A stretch of DNA of 64,000 bases from Candidatus Thiodiazotropha sp. (ex Epidulcina cf. delphinae). Its GTDB lineage: Bacteria > Pseudomonadota > Gammaproteobacteria > Chromatiales > Chromatiaceae. The translations under genes and the position numbers were made by a program. Where the stretch lies: NCBI GenBank assembly GCA_025656455.1, contig JAHXHS010000001.1:1-64000 (forward strand), given 5' to 3'. Shown here in pieces: positions 9,491 through 18,757 of the stretch. The first letter of the stretch is position 1, and every line of letters starts with the position of its first letter. The notes below the pieces were generated by a model, which was not told the origin of the DNA, ran no database searches, and saw nothing but the letters and a program-made list of their open reading frames with translations.

Positions 9491-10345
9491 TTACGAATTC
9501 GGTTTAAAGTTTAACTTAAGTGTGCGAAATGATTCAAACAGGGTCCCGCTCGGTACTGGCAATGGGGCGGCCTTGTAGACGGCTGTCTCCACTGAGCGGT
9601 CGAAGGCGGCATTGCCGCTGCTGCGGATGACACTCACGCCGCCCGGCACCACATCGCCTCCCGGGATCAGGCGCACCTGCACCACGCAAGAGAGCTGATC
9701 CCCGCCCTGCCCCGGTTTCAGCCAACTGCGCTCGATCTGCTGCTTGATGACAGCCACATAGCGATCGATCTCGCGGCTATTCTGCTCCGCGGCCAACTGC
9801 ATCTGCAAGGCGCGCTCACGTTCGGCCTGGGCGGCTGCCTCGGCCTTTCGTTTTGCCTCGGCTTGCGCCTTACGCTTGGCTTCGGCCAGGCGTTTCGCCT
9901 CCTGTTCGGCCTTGCGCTTTTTCTCGAGTTCCGCTTTACGCTTGGCTTCGGCCTTGCGCTTTGCTTCCGCCTTGCGTTTCGCCTCCTTGGCCAGTCGCTC
10001 CTTCTTTAATCGGGCCTGCCGCTTTACCTCGGCCTCCCGCTCCTGCTGCTCGGCCTTTTGCTTGGCAATTCGCTTCTGTTCCTGCGCTTGCCGGCGTTTT
10101 TTCTCTTCAGCCTGTTTGCGTTTTTCCCGTTGCCGTTGCTTCTGCCGTTCGGCCTCCTTCTCTTCGGCAGCAGCCTGTCTCAGTTGCTCCGCATCCACGG
10201 TATGCGCCTGCACGATATTCGCCTTGGGCACTGCGGGTTTGGTCGGCGCCCAATCGATGCCGTACACCAGAAAGAACAGAATCAATCCATGCAGCAACAC
10301 CGCCAGCAACACCGAAACCGGATTTCGTTTGAGTACCCCGAACAC
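9491..10345 (-). CDS. tolA: Tol-Pal inner-membrane protein TolA
   Basis: A 284-residue protein with one N-terminal transmembrane helix (about 10-30), then a long Lys/Ala/Glu/Arg helical region (about 50-185) of repeated KRKAEAKRKAE-type units. The compact C-terminal domain is of TolA/TonB type (RSWLKPGQGGDQLSCVVQV onward). It transmits proton-motive force from TolQR to TolB and Pal. It lies 2 bases after tolR. Confidence 0.95.
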   Translation of the reverse strand: MFGVLKRNPVSVLLAVLLHGLILFFLVYGIDWAPTKPAVPKANIVQAHTVDAEQLRQAAAEEKEAERQKQRQREKRKQAEEKKRRQAQEQKRIAKQKAEQQEREAEVKRQARLKKERLAKEAKRKAEAKRKAEAKRKAELEKKRKAEQEAKRLAEAKRKAQAEAKRKAEAAAQAERERALQMQLAAEQNSREIDRYVAVIKQQIERSWLKPGQGGDQLSCVVQVRLIPGGDVVPGGVSVIRSSGNAAFDRSVETAVYKAAPLPVPSGTLFESFRTLKLNFKPNS

Positions 10346-10347
10346 GG

Positions 10348-10773
10348 TTACGACTCCGGCGGTTCAGTGATCAGCCCAACACTCGGCGCCCCGCCGGCCT
10401 GCAGCAGCACCATCGTCTCCACCACGCGCCCATAGGCCACGCCGCTGTCGCCACGCACCATGATCGGGGTCTTCGGCTTGTATTTAAGGACCGCCTGGAC
10501 CCGCCTGACAAGTGTGTCCGGGTCGACCGGCCGGTCCTTGTCCTGACCGATATCGATAAACATCTCCCCCGCTCGATCGACCGTCACAACCAACGGCTCA
10601 TCCACTTCATTGGACAGGGGCTCCGCATCGGCCTGGGGCAACTCCACTGTGACCCCCTGGGTCAGCAGGGGCGCGGTAATCATGAAAATCACCAACAGCA
10701 CCAACATCACGTCAATGTAGGGCACGACATTGATCTCCGACATGGGGCGGCGACGGTTCTTTTGGCGACTCAT
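10348..10773 (-). CDS. tolR: Tol-Pal proton channel subunit TolR
   Basis: A 141-residue ExbD/TolR protein. A single helix at about residues 14-36 (INVVPYIDVMLVLLVIFM) includes the channel aspartate in YIDVML. The periplasmic domain ends in PSVGLITEP. It forms the stator with TolQ. It starts 14 bases after the tolQ stop. Confidence 0.96.
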   Translation of the reverse strand: MSRQKNRRRPMSEINVVPYIDVMLVLLVIFMITAPLLTQGVTVELPQADAEPLSNEVDEPLVVTVDRAGEMFIDIGQDKDRPVDPDTLVRRVQAVLKYKPKTPIMVRGDSGVAYGRVVETMVLLQAGGAPSVGLITEPPES

Positions 10774-10787
10774 TTTCGTCCGCCCGA

Positions 10788-11462
10788 TCAGGCAACGGCC
10801 TGGCGCTGGAGGATGGTCGCAAACTCCTCGACAAAGTCGTCATAACGATTGTTAAGGCGTTCGACATCGTTTGAGTAGCGATTATAGGCAACCACCGCGG
10901 GTATCGCCGCGAACAGACCGATGGCGGTGGCGATCAGCGCCTCGGCAATACCTGGGGCGACCAGGGCCAGGGTCGCCTGTTTGACATTACCCAGTGCGGT
11001 GAATGAGTTCATAATGCCCCAGACGGTCCCGAACAGGCCCACGTAGGGACTGGTGGATCCAATGGTGGCCAGGGTTGAAAGATGGTTTTCCAACCGGTCG
11101 ACCTCACGATTCAGGGATACCCGCATGGAGCGTTGAGCACCCTGTACCATCGCCATCGGATCTTTATGGCCCTTGGTGCGCAAACGAGCGAATTCGCGAA
11201 ATCCGGCGCGAAATATGGAGGCCATGCCTGACTCCTCATCGGTCTCTCTTTCGATCTGCCGATAGAGCTCCGCCAGGTCGCCCCCGGACCAAAACCTGCC
11301 CTCGAACTCATCCGCCGCGCGACCGGCCTTCTTCAGGATACGCATTCTGTCGAAGATCATGCTCCAGGAGCTGACGGAGGCGAATACCAGCAACGCGATG
11401 ACGAACTGAACCACAATGCTGGCATTGAGTATCAGATGGGTGATAGTGAGATCAGTCGACAT
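10788..11462 (-). CDS. tolQ: Tol-Pal proton channel subunit TolQ
   Basis: A 224-residue ExbB/TolQ/MotA-type protein with three transmembrane helices. The conserved segment GLFGTVWGIMNSF (about residues 133-145) and AIGLFAAIPAVVAYN (about 180-194) are family signatures. Its start overlaps the ybgC end by 11 bases, implying coupled translation. Confidence 0.96.
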   Translation of the reverse strand: MSTDLTITHLILNASIVVQFVIALLVFASVSSWSMIFDRMRILKKAGRAADEFEGRFWSGGDLAELYRQIERETDEESGMASIFRAGFREFARLRTKGHKDPMAMVQGAQRSMRVSLNREVDRLENHLSTLATIGSTSPYVGLFGTVWGIMNSFTALGNVKQATLALVAPGIAEALIATAIGLFAAIPAVVAYNRYSNDVERLNNRYDDFVEEFATILQRQAVA

Positions 11463-11874
11463 CCGGAATCTCCAGCAATAGCTTTTTCGGGATAGGCAAT
11501 GGACGCATGTTTTTCATACCCACACAGGCAATCTTGATCTTACCCTTGCACAGTAGTTGGGCATCCGCAGGACGCACGACCTCTTGATGGAAGGTAAGAC
11601 TGGCGCGACCTTTCTGCAATAGGCTGGAGCTGATCTCAAGCTCATCGTTAAAACGCGCCGGCTGATGGTACCCCACTTCCACCTGGCGAACTGCGAAGAT
11701 GATCCCGTCCTGCCGCAATAGCCGATCCTGCTCGAAACCGATACTGCGCAGCCACTCGGTTCGCGCCCGCTCCATGAATTTCAGGTAATTGGCGTAATAG
11801 ACCAACCCACCCGAGTCAGTATCTTCGTAGTAGACCCTGACCGGCCAGATAAAACGATGACTGCTGTTGTTCAT
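11452..11874 (-). CDS. ybgC: Acyl-CoA thioesterase YbgC (hotdog fold)
   Basis: A 140-residue hotdog thioesterase, first gene of the Tol-Pal operon. The active-site segment YYEDTDSGGLVYYANY lies at about residues 15-30, with the catalytic Asp in DTDSGG. In other gammaproteobacteria it hydrolyses acyl-CoAs and associates with phospholipid enzymes. Confidence 0.94.
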   Translation of the reverse strand: MNNSSHRFIWPVRVYYEDTDSGGLVYYANYLKFMERARTEWLRSIGFEQDRLLRQDGIIFAVRQVEVGYHQPARFNDELEISSSLLQKGRASLTFHQEVVRPADAQLLCKGKIKIACVGMKNMRPLPIPKKLLLEIPDVD

Positions 11875-12159
11875 GCCCTATGCCTGACCCGCATTTCTCA
11901 TCAGGCGGACCTGGATCGAATGAGATCGGAAAAAGAATCAATCATACTCAGCTTCGTATACTGATGGTAGTGAATTCACGCCCTTAAACCCTGAGTCTCC
12001 CTGCTCTCCCCATCCCCTCGCCGATAGCGATTTTTTTACCCAATCATCCCTCCGGCACGACATGCCAGTCATGGCTCCCAATCTATGAGTGTGTGATGTT
12101 GCGCGAGTTCCCTACAGACGTTTGCGATGGATACGCCCCCGAACCCAGAAGAGGCGATA
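11875..12159. other. Gap before the Tol-Pal operon, with a repeat-arm fragment
   Basis: About 285 bases between ruvB and ybgC, no gene seen. A fragment at 11884-11904 (CCGCATTTCTCATCAGG) resembles the partial arm beside queC at 6026-6047. The Tol-Pal promoter probably lies here, but I cannot mark a convincing -35/-10 pair. Confidence 0.5.
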
Positions 12160-13206
12160 TCAGTTACCGCGGAACAGATCGCCCTCCGTCGGTAGATGTT
12201 CACCCGCTTTCGGCGAAAGACCGAAGTGCAGATAGGCGGCCTGGGTCGCCACCCTGCCCCGGGGCGTACGCATCATGAATCCCTGCTGGATCAGGTAGGG
12301 TTCAAGGACATCCTCGATAGTGCCCTTCTCCTCACCGATGGCCGCCGCCAGATTGTCGACCCCGACAGGTCCGCCGTCGAATTTTTCGATCATCGCCAGC
12401 AACAGGCGCCGATCCATGTTGTCAAATCCGTTGCCGTCCACCTTCAGCATCTCCAGCGCCCTGTCCGCCAGTTCAGCGGAGATGTGGCCGTCGCCTTTGA
12501 CCTGGGCATAGTCGCGCACTCGCCGCAGCAGCCGATTGGCGATCCTTGGGGTGCCCCGGGAACGGCGGGCGATCTCAGCCGCCCCCGTGACGTCCACGCC
12601 GATATTGAGAATCCCGGCAGAACGGGTGACGATGCGCGCCAGATCATCGCTATTGTAGAATTCCAGACGCTGCACAATACCGAACCGGTCCCGCAACGGC
12701 GATGTCAGCAACCCGGCGCGGGTGGTTGCGCCGACCAGGGTGAACGGCGGGAGATCGAGCTTGATGGACCGGGCCGCCGGCCCCTCGCCAATCATGATAT
12801 CGAGCTGGAAGTCCTCCATCGCTGGATAGAACACCTCTTCCACCACCGGGCTGAGTCGATGGATCTCATCGACGAACAGGACATCATGCGGTTCGAGGTT
12901 GGTCAGCAAGGCCGCCAGATCGCCCGGTTTTTCGAGCACGGGGCCGGAGGTCTGACGCAGATTGACCTCCATTTCGTTGGCGATGATGTGCGCCAGAGTG
13001 GTCTTGCCCAGCCCTGGGGGACCGAAGATCAGCACATGATCCAGGGCCTCCCCTCGCCCTCGCGCCGCCGGGATGAAGATCTCCATCTGCTCACACACCG
13101 CGGGTTGCCCCACATAGTCGCACAAGCGCTTTGGCCGGATGGCACGATCGAGGACTTCATCCTCGCCGGTGGCCTCGCCGTTGATCAGTCTGGGTTCGTT
13201 TATCAC
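12160..13206 (-). CDS. ruvB: Holliday junction branch-migration ATPase RuvB
   Basis: A 348-residue AAA+ motor. Walker A is GPPGLGKTT (about residues 64-72), Walker B is [10 protein letters not shown], sensor motif GATTRAGLL follows, and the C-terminal winged helix ends in [14 protein letters not shown]. It drives branch migration with RuvA. It lies 34 bases after ruvA. Confidence 0.98.
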   Translation of the reverse strand: MINEPRLINGEATGEDEVLDRAIRPKRLCDYVGQPAVCEQMEIFIPAARGRGEALDHVLIFGPPGLGKTTLAHIIANEMEVNLRQTSGPVLEKPGDLAALLTNLEPHDVLFVDEIHRLSPVVEEVFYPAMEDFQLDIMIGEGPAARSIKLDLPPFTLVGATTRAGLLTSPLRDRFGIVQRLEFYNSDDLARIVTRSAGILNIGVDVTGAAEIARRSRGTPRIANRLLRRVRDYAQVKGDGHISAELADRALEMLKVDGNGFDNMDRRLLLAMIEKFDGGPVGVDNLAAAIGEEKGTIEDVLEPYLIQQGFMMRTPRGRVATQAAYLHFGLSPKAGEHLPTEGDLFRGN

Positions 13207-13240
13207 CTGTCTATCCGGTCCGCCTGGTAAGCATTAGGGG

Positions 13241-13858
13241 TTAGCCGCTCGATTTTTGAGCCGCACCCTGCAAGGCGGCCCGGATCAATGTCTGACTGTC
13301 CATCTCGTCCGTGGCCACGGCCTTCACCATTCGGCTGGCATCCTGCGGCTTGTATCCCAGCGCAACCAATGCCGCCACCGCATCCGAAGCGGCGCTGGCC
13401 GGTCGCGCGGGATGGCCGGCCTGGGACGGCGCAATCCCAGTGGAGAGATCCGCCAACTTGGCCAGCCTGTCACGCATTTCGACGATCAGGCGCTCGGCTG
13501 TCTTACGGCCTATGCCGGGCAAGCGCACCAAGGATGCCACATCTCCGGCCTCCACACAGCGGCTGAACGCCTCCGCGTTCATGCCGGAAAGAATCGCCAG
13601 GGCCATCTTCGCCCCGACCCCGCTGACCTTCAACAAACTGCGAAACAGGGCGCGCTCGGTCTCGCTGGCGAAAGCATAGAGGACATGGGCGTCCTCGCGT
13701 ATCGCCAGATGGGTAAAGAGGGTCACCTGCTGGCCTAGGTCGGGCAGGGTGAAAAAGGTGGAGAGCGGCGCCTCCAGCTCATAGCCAACGCCATTGATAT
13801 CTATCAGCAGATGTGGCGCCTGCTTGCGGGCAAGCTCCCCTCTCAGACGCCCTATCAT
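13241..13858 (-). CDS. ruvA: Holliday junction DNA helicase subunit RuvA
   Basis: A 205-residue protein that begins MIGRLRGEL as RuvA does. It has an OB-fold (1-65), tandem helix-hairpin-helix motifs (VSGVGAKMALAIL and LPGIGRKTAERLI), and a C-terminal RuvB-binding domain (VAALVALGYKPQDASRMV). Its start overlaps the ruvC stop by 4 bases. Confidence 0.98.
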   Translation of the reverse strand: MIGRLRGELARKQAPHLLIDINGVGYELEAPLSTFFTLPDLGQQVTLFTHLAIREDAHVLYAFASETERALFRSLLKVSGVGAKMALAILSGMNAEAFSRCVEAGDVASLVRLPGIGRKTAERLIVEMRDRLAKLADLSTGIAPSQAGHPARPASAASDAVAALVALGYKPQDASRMVKAVATDEMDSQTLIRAALQGAAQKSSG

Positions 13859-14367
13859 TTGCCTAAACCTCTCTGTCCGCCAGCGGATTGGCGTATCAAT
13901 ACGGTATTGGTGTGCGCATGGCAGAGCGCCACCGCCAATGCATCGGCCGCATCCAGCGGCGGCTTCTCCTGCAAACCCAGCAGCCGCTGCACCATGTGCT
14001 GGACCTGCGCCTTCTCCGCGCGGCCTGTCCCCACTATCGCCTGCTTGATGCGCGTGGGTGTGTATTCCGCAACCGCCAAGCCACGACTGACGGCCGCACA
14101 GATCGCCGCCCCCCTGGCTTGGCCCAGCTTGAGGGCGGAAGAGGGGTTCTTGGCCACGAATACCTGCTCGATGGCCATGACATCGGGTCGATGCTCATCG
14201 ATCAACTTGCTGACCCCCGCGAAGATCTCGCCCAGTCTCGGCGGCAAGGCATCGCCATCGAGACGCAATACGCCGTAGGCCAGATTGACCGAACGCAGAC
14301 CGTCCGATTCGATCAGGCCGTAACCGGTGATGCGCGATCCAGGATCGATGCCGATGATGCGCAGCAT
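13855..14367 (-). CDS. ruvC: Crossover junction endodeoxyribonuclease RuvC
   Basis: A 170-residue RNase H-fold resolvase. The N-terminus has IIGIDPGSRITGYG with the first catalytic Asp. E69 or so lies in VMAIEQVFVAKNP, and the C-terminal DAADALAVALCH supplies the remaining acidic residues. It starts immediately after the yebC stop. Confidence 0.97.
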   Translation of the reverse strand: MLRIIGIDPGSRITGYGLIESDGLRSVNLAYGVLRLDGDALPPRLGEIFAGVSKLIDEHRPDVMAIEQVFVAKNPSSALKLGQARGAAICAAVSRGLAVAEYTPTRIKQAIVGTGRAEKAQVQHMVQRLLGLQEKPPLDAADALAVALCHAHTNTVLIRQSAGGQRGLGK

Positions 14368-15114
14368 TCAGCCGATGGCTTCCAAGATCTCATCGGCGAT
14401 CTCGGCATTGGTGTAGACATTCTGCACGTCGTCCAGATCCTCCAGCATATCGATCATACGCAACAGCTTTTCGGCATCGCTTTCATTCAATACCGCATGG
14501 GTGGAAGCGCTGTAGGTAACCTCATCGTTGTCCGGCGTGAATCCGGCGTCAATCAGGACATCCTTGACCTGGGAGAAGCTCTCCGGTGTGGCAATGACAT
14601 CGATAGAGCCGTCATCGTTGCTGACGACGTCCTCGGCGCCGGCCTCCGCCGCGGCCTCCATGATGACATCCTCATCGGCCCCGGCGGCAAAGCTGATCAT
14701 GCCCTGCTTGCTGAAAAGATAGGAGACGGAGCCGTCGGTGCCCAGGTTTCCGCCAAGCTTGCTGAAGGCATGGCGCACTTCCGACGCGGTCCGATTGCGA
14801 TTGTCGGTCATACAATCGACCATCACTGCGGTGCCTCCCGGTCCATAGCCCTCGTAGCGAATCTCATCATAATTATCGCCCTCGGCGCCACCCGCGCCCC
14901 GTTTGATGGCCCGCTCAATGGTATCCTTGGGCATATTGGCCCCAAGCCCCTTATCCACGGCCAGGCGCAAACGCGGATTGGTAGCGACATCCCCCCCTCC
15001 CATGCGGGCGGCCACGGTGATCTCCCGTATCAGCTTGGTCCAGATCTTGCCGCGTTTTTTGTCGTTGGCGGCCTTTTTATGCTTGATATTGGCCCACTTA
15101 CTGTGTCCTGCCAT
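14368..15114 (-). CDS. yebC: YebC/PmpR family DNA-binding or translation-related protein
   Basis: A 248-residue protein of the TACO1/YebC family. I start it at 15114 ([14 protein letters not shown]), which has AGAGG a suitable distance upstream and matches the conserved N-terminus; the frame is open another 12 codons. It is the usual first gene of the yebC-ruvCAB run. Members act as transcriptional regulators or help translation of difficult motifs. Confidence 0.95.
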   Translation of the reverse strand: MAGHSKWANIKHKKAANDKKRGKIWTKLIREITVAARMGGGDVATNPRLRLAVDKGLGANMPKDTIERAIKRGAGGAEGDNYDEIRYEGYGPGGTAVMVDCMTDNRNRTASEVRHAFSKLGGNLGTDGSVSYLFSKQGMISFAAGADEDVIMEAAAEAGAEDVVSNDDGSIDVIATPESFSQVKDVLIDAGFTPDNDEVTYSASTHAVLNESDAEKLLRMIDMLEDLDDVQNVYTNAEIADEILEAIG

Positions 15115-15263
15115 ACAAACCTCTCGAAACTGAAGATTCAAACATATCACTTTATCATCCAGCCGAGTTCTCAGAAACAGACGAATTATTCCAACAAGCC
15201 CTTGCAGGTGTTAAATTGGGCCTGCAGCGAATGGCGCTTAACATTTAAAAAGATCAGAACCAC

Positions 15264-15291
15264 CGTCATCCCGGCGAATGCCGGGATCCAG
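15264..15291 (+). repeat. Single CATCCCGGC-type palindromic repeat
   Basis: CGTCATCCCGGCGAATGCCG continues to a GGGATCCAG end. It is a variant of the units at 4925, 37652 and 38043, with compensating changes (TCCCGGC...GCCGGGA) that keep the hairpin. It lies between yebC and the HDOD gene, which diverge. Confidence 0.85.
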
Positions 15292-15357
15292 AATCAAAGT
15301 GATATCATCAGGTTCAGCCCGTTAAACAGACAAACCGGATTCGAAGAACTTCATCCC

Positions 15358-16800
15358 ATGACCCAAACAGTCCAAGAGTGGGCGAATCGTCTCTCGGCGG
15401 ATCCTCTGCCCGTCATGCGACGGATCCTGACCCAGGTGAGGGACCTCCTGCACAAGTCGAGCGTCAACCACGGCAGACTCTTTGAGATCATCTCCCGGGA
15501 TCCGGGATTCAGTCTCTACATCATGCAACGGCTGAGCAAGCTACCCAACCCTCCCAAGGAACCCGTCACCAGCATATCCCTAGCGATTCCCCTGCTGGGC
15601 ATGGGGTTGATCGAGCAGGCCAGCCGAACCCTACCCTGTCTGGAGGATAAATTGAAGGGGCCGCCCCGGCGAGAATTGATTGCCTGCTATAGCCGGGCGA
15701 CTCACGCAGCTTTCTATGCTCGTGGTCTGGTTGAATTACAGGGCCAATCCGATGGCGACGCGCTTTACACAGGGGCTCTGCTCCACGATCTTGGCGAAAT
15801 GGCCTTGTGGTCCGCGGATCCTGAATTGATGCGCGGGATTCACCGCAAAATCATCGATGGAGACGACCGGGAGAATGCCGCGCTTGAGATACTCGGCTTT
15901 ACCCTTGAGGAACTGAGTCTCCAGTTGAGTACGAAATGGCGTCTGCCTGAACTGATCCGGGATTCCCAAGGCCTCGCCAACAGCTATCTACCCAAACCGC
16001 TGACGGTGATGCTGGCCTCGGCGCTTGCCCGTGAGACCGACCTTGGCTGGAACCGGGCCAGGACGCTCGACGATATCGAACTGTTGGCGGAGTTTCTTGA
16101 AATCCCACAACACAGGGCCAGCGCCTATTTGCACCGGCTCTCCGTGGAAGCCGCGAGAAGCCTGGACTCGCTCCCCCTGCCGCTACCCGCCTTCTATCTG
16201 ATCGGAGGCGGGGCGGAAACGGAAGAGGCCATTCGTCAAAACGCACCTTTACGGCCAGAGCAACAAGCGGAACCGCAGGTCGTGACGTCTCCACCGGCCA
16301 CTGAACCGGCAGCCGCCGGACCCGCCGCCAAGCCACAACCCGAGCCCGGGAAGCGGATCAATCCACTGCAGGAACTGCTCAACGGCGCCTTGCAACAGAT
16401 GCATGACGAACTCGGTCTCAGCCGGGTCATGTTCGCCATGCTCGACCCGGATAAAACCATGCTCAGGGCTCGCCTGGTTATCGAATCAGAGCAACAACTG
16501 TCCCTCAAGGGCTTCACCCTTAGTACGAAAAAATCCAATCTGTTTACACAATTATTAAAGAAACCTCAGGCTATTTCCCTCAATAAGGGCAACGCTGAAA
16601 AATATCTGTCGATGATTCCACGCTCTGCCTTGGAGCAGATCAATCCCAGCGGCTTCATCGCCATGTCGGTGTTTCTCCACAACAGGCCTATCGGTCTGTT
16701 CTACGCCGACAATGGTTTGAGCGGTCCCGGGGTTACTCGCCAGCAATATGAAAACTTCAAAGCCATCTGCCACAAGACCATACAGACATTCAACCATTAG
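15358..16800 (+). CDS. HDOD domain protein with C-terminal GAF-like domain
   Basis: A 480-residue cytoplasmic protein. An HDOD domain spans about residues 20-230 (LFEIISRDPGFSLYIMQRL, then YTGALLHDLGEMALWSADP). It is followed by a Pro/Ala-rich linker (about 280-330) and a GAF-like domain (about 340-480, RVMFAMLDPD...GLFYADNG). HDOD proteins act in signalling without known catalysis. The same frame stays open far upstream over ruvC/yebC, but similarity to the family starts at MTQTVQEWANRL, so I use 15358. The TAG stop is also the end of the palindromic element at 16798. Confidence 0.8.
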   Translation: MTQTVQEWANRLSADPLPVMRRILTQVRDLLHKSSVNHGRLFEIISRDPGFSLYIMQRLSKLPNPPKEPVTSISLAIPLLGMGLIEQASRTLPCLEDKLKGPPRRELIACYSRATHAAFYARGLVELQGQSDGDALYTGALLHDLGEMALWSADPELMRGIHRKIIDGDDRENAALEILGFTLEELSLQLSTKWRLPELIRDSQGLANSYLPKPLTVMLASALARETDLGWNRARTLDDIELLAEFLEIPQHRASAYLHRLSVEAARSLDSLPLPLPAFYLIGGGAETEEAIRQNAPLRPEQQAEPQVVTSPPATEPAAAGPAAKPQPEPGKRINPLQELLNGALQQMHDELGLSRVMFAMLDPDKTMLRARLVIESEQQLSLKGFTLSTKKSNLFTQLLKKPQAISLNKGNAEKYLSMIPRSALEQINPSGFIAMSVFLHNRPIGLFYADNGLSGPGVTRQQYENFKAICHKTIQTFNH

Positions 16801-17065
16801 TGTAGTGTCCTATACTGTTTGACGTTTTCAGAGGCCCACAAATGACTCGAGTCAAGGCGCAGCCCGCAGTCAATGGTTGTCCCATTAACAAGGGCTGCAA
16901 CGCGGGATCGAGTCATTTGTGGGCCTCCCTTCGGGCGCGACGAGAAGCCATCATCCGCGTTGTTGCGTTGCTTGGAAAGGGCGCGCCATTCCCCGCGCAA
17001 CGCGCCTAGCGGCTAATGGCTTCTCGTCACGCTGAGAACGTCAAACAGTATAGGACACTACACTA
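16798..17065. repeat. Palindromic element, long three-way-junction form (E3)
   Basis: The outer arms at 16798-16826 and 17037-17065 are perfect 29-bp inverted copies. Inside lie two further hairpins: 16831-16850/16908-16927 (20 bp, perfect) and 16939-16951/17016-17028 (13 bp). The first loop holds CAAGGCGCAGCCCGCAGTCA with AATGG, AACAAGG and GCAACGC. The second holds a similar core inverted. The left end contains the TAG stop of the HDOD gene; the right end is CTAG. A 14-bp match to the right end is found alone at 20796-20809. Confidence 0.88.
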
Positions 17066-17181
17066 GTGTATCATTGAGGATCGATGGCTGATCCGTAGGT
17101 AGATTGATTTGATCAAAGTCATTGTTTCGATCGTTTCAACCGTTAGGATTACCCTTCCGAATAAATGACCTTGGGGACACC

Positions 17182-17781
17182 GTGCCACAGCAGATAAGCT
17201 ACCAAATCGGAAACAATCTCTATCTCAGCATTACCGATCGCTGCACCCTGGAATGCGCCTTTTGCCCGAAGACAAAAGGCGACATGACCGTCAAGGGCTA
17301 TGATCTGACATTCAATCACCGACCGACGGCGGAAGAGGTCATCGCATCCATCGATGACCCGGCCCAGTATGACGAGATTGTATTCTGCGGCTATGGAGAA
17401 CCTACACTCAGGCTGAACGTACTCCTGCAGGTAGCCAGGCATATCAAACAGCATGGCGGACGGGTGCGAGTGAATACGGATGGATTAAGCAATCTGGTGC
17501 ATAAGCACAATACCCTGCCGGTGCTCGGTGAATGGGTTGACGCCCTTTCAGTCTCACTGAACGCTCAGAACAGTACCCTGTATGACCTTCACTGCAGACC
17601 GAATCTGCCCGGCTCCTATGAGGCCATGCTCGATTTTCTTCGTCAGGCTCCCTGCCATATCAGCGATGTCACGGCGACCGCTGTCGTAGGCCTGGAGGGG
17701 GTGGATATAGCGGCTTGCGAAGCGATTGCAAAAGCGATGGGCGTGAACTTCCATCGCCGAACCCTCGGCCTGGTCGGCTGA
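17182..17781 (+). CDS. Radical SAM protein, TatD-associated type
   Basis: A short radical SAM protein (199 residues from GTG 17182). The motif CTLECAFC (CxxxCxxC) follows YLSITDR, and the GYGEPTLR segment matches the SAM-binding GGE motif. It resembles the small family found with TatD-like nucleases; no tatD is nearby. The frame is open to TTG 17122, but GTG 17182 has GGGGA just upstream and gives the family-like N-terminus PQQISYQIGN. It precedes another radical SAM gene, yhcC, by 34 bases. Confidence 0.75.
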   Translation: MPQQISYQIGNNLYLSITDRCTLECAFCPKTKGDMTVKGYDLTFNHRPTAEEVIASIDDPAQYDEIVFCGYGEPTLRLNVLLQVARHIKQHGGRVRVNTDGLSNLVHKHNTLPVLGEWVDALSVSLNAQNSTLYDLHCRPNLPGSYEAMLDFLRQAPCHISDVTATAVVGLEGVDIAACEAIAKAMGVNFHRRTLGLVG

Positions 17782-17815
17782 ACGGCCAGCCATTAACCTT
17801 GAGTTGAGAACCGAG

Positions 17816-18733
17816 ATGACGACCCTGGCGGAACAACTCCCCACCTTTGGTCAGTACCTATTGAATCGCTATGGCGAACGCGTACACAAAATTGCACTCG
17901 ATGCCGCGTTTACCTGTCCCAACCGGGACGGCAGCAAAGGTATCGGCGGCTGTACCTTTTGCAATAATGTCTCCTTCAGCCCCAATGGCCGCAGACCCAA
18001 ACCGATCGGCGAGCAGATCGAATCGGGCAGGCGGGTGATACGAAGACGCACCGGCGCCACCAAGTACCTGGGCTATTTTCAGGCCTACACCAACACTTAT
18101 GATGACATTCAACGTCTGGCGCAGCTATACGGTTCCGCATTGGCGGAAAAGGATATCGTCGGACTCTCGATCGGCACCCGCCCGGATTGCGTGCCCGATG
18201 CGGTGCTGGACCTGCTGGCGGACTACCAGGCGGCGGGATATGAGATCTGGCTGGAGCTGGGATTGCAGTCAGCATTCGACGAGACCCTCGCCAGGGTCAA
18301 CCGCGGACATGGCTTTGCGGCGTATGCGGACGCCGTTAGCCGCGCCAGAAGCCGTGGTCTCAAGACCTGCACCCACATGATCGCGGGATTGCCCGGCGAG
18401 ACGGCCCGGCACTGTCACGAAACCCTGCAGCGGGTGCTCGAATTGGGCACCGACGGACTCAAACTACACCCCCTGCATGTGGTCAAGGGAACGGAGCTGG
18501 CCAATACCTGGCGCCGGGGAGAGTATCGTCCGCTGACCCTGGAAGCGTACGTCAACATCGCCGCTGACCTGGTGGCGCGAACCCCACCGAATATCGTCTG
18601 GCATCGCCTCACCGGCACGGCCCCGAAGACGATCCTGCTGGCGCCGAACTGGTGTACACAGAAATGGCGGGTGCTGAACGCCATCGCCAATGAACTGCAA
18701 CAGCGCCGGGAATCCCGCCGGCAAGTTGCCTAA
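17816..18733 (+). CDS. YhcC-type (TIGR01212) radical SAM protein
   Basis: A 305-residue radical SAM protein. The N-terminal signature FGQYLLNRYGERVHKIALDA leads to CPNRDG...GGCTFCNN, the TIGR01212 variant of the cluster motif. KTCTHMIAGLPGE follows. The family is widespread but its reaction is not, to my knowledge, settled. It sits just before ubiU and ubiV, an association suggesting anaerobic metabolism, though this is inference. The ATG at 17816 is preferred over an upstream TTG. Confidence 0.88.
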   Translation: MTTLAEQLPTFGQYLLNRYGERVHKIALDAAFTCPNRDGSKGIGGCTFCNNVSFSPNGRRPKPIGEQIESGRRVIRRRTGATKYLGYFQAYTNTYDDIQRLAQLYGSALAEKDIVGLSIGTRPDCVPDAVLDLLADYQAAGYEIWLELGLQSAFDETLARVNRGHGFAAYADAVSRARSRGLKTCTHMIAGLPGETARHCHETLQRVLELGTDGLKLHPLHVVKGTELANTWRRGEYRPLTLEAYVNIAADLVARTPPNIVWHRLTGTAPKTILLAPNWCTQKWRVLNAIANELQQRRESRRQVA

Positions 18734-18757
18734 ATCTCAATCTGATGAGCATACGAT

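Noticed and set aside
9853..10370. Plus-strand open frames opposite tolA
   Set aside because: They are the complement of the Lys/Ala/Glu-rich repeat region of TolA and read as low-complexity Ala/Ser/Phe strings.
13888..15357. Long plus-strand open frame extending the HDOD gene upstream over ruvC and yebC
   Set aside because: It is antisense to well-conserved genes and has no similarity to known proteins. The HDOD protein plausibly starts at 15358.
16798..17065. Integron attC sites as an explanation for the palindromic elements
   Set aside because: No integrase or cassette array is present. Arms are much longer and near-perfect, unlike imperfect attC stems.
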